From the NCBI GenBank assembly GCA_964487445.1, contig CAZAQG010000108.1, forward strand, positions 1 through 6,782: a stretch of 6,782 bases of DNA, in the 5' to 3' direction. Positions 5,343-6,782 of this stretch are shown here, piece after piece (positions within the stretch are counted from its first letter, which is position 1; each line of letters starts with the position of its first letter). A model generated the notes under the pieces. The model saw only the letters and a program-made list of their open reading frames with translations, was not told where the DNA came from and made no database searches. This stretch comes from BMS3Abin12 sp964487445. Lineage in GTDB: Bacteria > Pseudomonadota > Gammaproteobacteria > 21-64-14. Both the position numbers and the translations under genes were made by a program.

Positions 5343-6766
5343 CGAATGGACTCCTTGGCAGGCTCCTGAAAGGAGGACAGGGACCGGGCCGTGCGCAGGT
5401 CGAGGCGTCCCAGGGCCTGTGCCAGCGCGGCGCGCCCGATGTACCAGTCGTAGCGCGCCTGCACGGCCTGCTGGCGGGCGTTGGCGAGGCTCGCCTGGGC
5501 GCTCAACAGGTCAACGATCGTTCCGGCGCCGGCACGATAGCGCCCGAGCGCCACCTTGGCCGACTCCCGTGCGCTGGCCAGCAGCGCGCGGCTGCTCGCC
5601 AGGGTGTCGCGGGCGGTCTCCAGATTCTGATAGGCGCGCCATACATCCAGCGCGACTTGGTTGTGCAAGCGCTCGCGCTGCGCGCGCCGATTCGCCAGAT
5701 CCGCCCGTGCCGCCTCCACTTGGTAGGTGGTGGAAAAGCCGGTGAACAGCGGGATGCGCAGCGACAGGCCGATGTTCCAATTGCGGGTATCGTTGAGCAC
5801 GTCGGAATAGGCGTAGGCGCTGCTGCCCACCAGCGACAGGCTCGGCAGGCCGGCAGCCCGCGCCTGACGCACCGCGGCACTTGCCGCCCGGACCCGGGCC
5901 TCGGCGGCGGCCAAGTCCGGGCGCGCGGCCTCGGCCTGCGCGATCAGCGCGCCTACGTTACGCCGGTCCTGCGCGGTCGGCTCGCCTGCGGCCGGCGGTG
6001 CCAGGCGCAACGGCGCGTCGGCGGGCAGGCCGAGCGCGTTGGCCAACGTCCCCCGGGCGATGCGCGCCGTTCCCCCGGCTTGCTGGCGCGCGAGCCGCGC
6101 CTGGGCGTAGGCGGTCCGCGCCTGGAGTTCATCCGCCAGGGTCGCGGCGCCGACCCGATAGCGCAGGCGCGCTGCCTCCAGCGCCTCGCGACTCGACTGC
6201 TCCGAGGCCCGTGCCGCCCGCGCACCGGCCTGCGCCGCGAACACCCGGTAGTAACCCTGCACCGCATCCAGCAGCACGTTCTGCAGCGTGGCGTTATGCG
6301 TCCAATCGGCCGCGTACAGACTCTCGCGGGCGTTCGCGACCGCCGCGCTGCGCCCGCCGAAATCGAACAGAAGGTAATCGAGGCTGAGCGAAGGCGATAT
6401 CCGCTCCTGGGCCGGGATCTGGAAGCCGCCGGACGAGGAGATCCGCGAACGCGTGGCATTCATCGTAAAATTGATCGTCGGCAGGTAAGCCGACTCACTG
6501 GCGCCGAGGCGCGCGGCCTGGGCGCGCGCGGCGGCCCAGGTCTCCCGGGTCTGCGGATTCTCGCACAGCGCGCGATCGACCACGTCCACCAGCGTCCAGG
6601 CCCGGGCCCGGGGAGCGAGCGCCGCACACGGATCGGCGCCGGTGCCCTTCCAAGCCCGGGCGTGACCGGCCGGCGCCTGGCCTGCGATGCCGAACGGATC
6701 GCGTAGGAACGAGGCCGCATGCACCGACAATGCCGCGCCCAGGCACAGCGCGGCGGCCAGCCGCAC
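5339..6766 (-). CDS. TolC-family outer-membrane efflux channel, possibly 5' partial
   Basis: This is the outer-membrane exit duct of a tripartite pump. The product is at least 475 residues, normal for the TolC/OEP family. Two homologous halves are visible. The first has the strand-turn motif YLLFDFGGRSA near residues 131-141 and the second has IPLFTGFSTTYQVEAA near 338-353. Long Ala/Arg/Gln-rich helices that would form the periplasmic barrel follow each motif. Residues 1-17 look like a signal peptide ending in VHA. There is no lipobox, so it is probably not lipidated. Cys47 and Cys68 (in ALCENPQTR) flank the start of the mature channel and could form a disulphide; this is inferred. The GTG start at 6766 is only a candidate: it has no Shine-Dalgarno sequence, and the frame stays open to the window edge, so the true start may lie outside. 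The stop overlaps the adaptor start by 4 bases (ATGA). The family is certain; the substrate is unknown. Confidence 0.93.
   Translation of the reverse strand: MRLAAALCLGAALSVHAASFLRDPFGIAGQAPAGHARAWKGTGADPCAALAPRARAWTLVDVVDRALCENPQTRETWAAARAQAARLGASESAYLPTINFTMNATRSRISSSGGFQIPAQERISPSLSLDYLLFDFGGRSAAVANARESLYAADWTHNATLQNVLLDAVQGYYRVFAAQAGARAARASEQSSREALEAARLRYRVGAATLADELQARTAYAQARLARQQAGGTARIARGTLANALGLPADAPLRLAPPAAGEPTAQDRRNVGALIAQAEAARPDLAAAEARVRAASAAVRQARAAGLPSLSLVGSSAYAYSDVLNDTRNWNIGLSLRIPLFTGFSTTYQVEAARADLANRRAQRERLHNQVALDVWRAYQNLETARDTLASSRALLASARESAKVALGRYRAGAGTIVDLLSAQASLANARQQAVQARYDWYIGRAALAQALGRLDLRTARSLSSFQEPAKESIR
5351..5356 (-). promoter_or_regulatory. Shine-Dalgarno site for the MacA-like adaptor
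   Basis: The minus strand reads AAGGAG, 8 bases before the ATG at 5342. It is the clearest ribosome-binding site in the window and lies inside the last codons of the outer-membrane channel gene. It supports the chosen adaptor start. It also implies that the adaptor can initiate translation efficiently, as well as by coupling through the ATGA overlap. Confidence 0.8.
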
Positions 6767-6782
6767 GGCACCGCGGCCCGCG

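Noticed and set aside
4185..5369. Plus-strand open frame (394 codons) opposite the adaptor
   Set aside because: The His/Arg/Asp-rich product is typical of antisense frames in high-GC DNA. It shows no domain, and the adaptor on the other strand is unambiguous.
5333..6706. Plus-strand open frame (457 codons) opposite the outer-membrane channel
   Set aside because: It is an antisense shadow with low-complexity Arg/Gly/Gln composition. The minus-strand protein has both OEP repeats.

Overview
This window is a GC-rich, densely packed stretch of a Gram-negative chromosome. Every gene lies on the minus strand, so transcription runs from the right end towards base 1. The inner-membrane, periplasmic and outer-membrane transport parts, and the lipoprotein-sorting genes, show a didermal bacterium. 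The style of the LolD and LolC-type proteins, the high GC content and the REP-like repeats fit a proteobacterium, most likely a gammaproteobacterium. No taxonomic marker gene is present, so this is an inference.

In order of transcription, bases 6766-2258 hold a four-gene export operon. It encodes a TolC-family outer-membrane channel (its true start may lie just beyond the right edge), a MacA-like periplasmic adaptor, a MacB-type ATPase and a MacB-type permease. The three junctions overlap by 4, 1 and 4 bases, so the genes are almost certainly co-transcribed and translationally coupled. Together they would form a complete ATP-driven tripartite pump spanning both membranes. Unlike E. coli MacB, the ATPase and permease are separate polypeptides. 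The substrate cannot be read from the sequence.

Bases 1951-2257 are the only sizeable gap. It holds two copies of a bipartite REP-like element (a BIME-like array). Each copy is a pair of GTAG-headed 18-base palindromes in inverted orientation around a 27-base linker. The gap also holds a separate 21-base inverted repeat and a weak -10-like hexamer next to the following gene.

Bases 1950-27 encode a lipoprotein-releasing pair: a LolC/LolF-type permease with a recognisable LolA-binding Hook segment, then LolD, overlapping by 8 bases. This complex extracts outer-membrane lipoproteins from the inner membrane and hands them to LolA. No second permease (LolE) begins in the 26 bases left after lolD, so a homodimeric LolF-like arrangement is possible. 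The sequence turns AT-rich there.

Both transport systems belong to the same MacB/LolCDE/FtsX-type ABC superfamily. The pump and lipoprotein-export genes are recognisable families. The least explained element is the duplicated REP array between the two operons.
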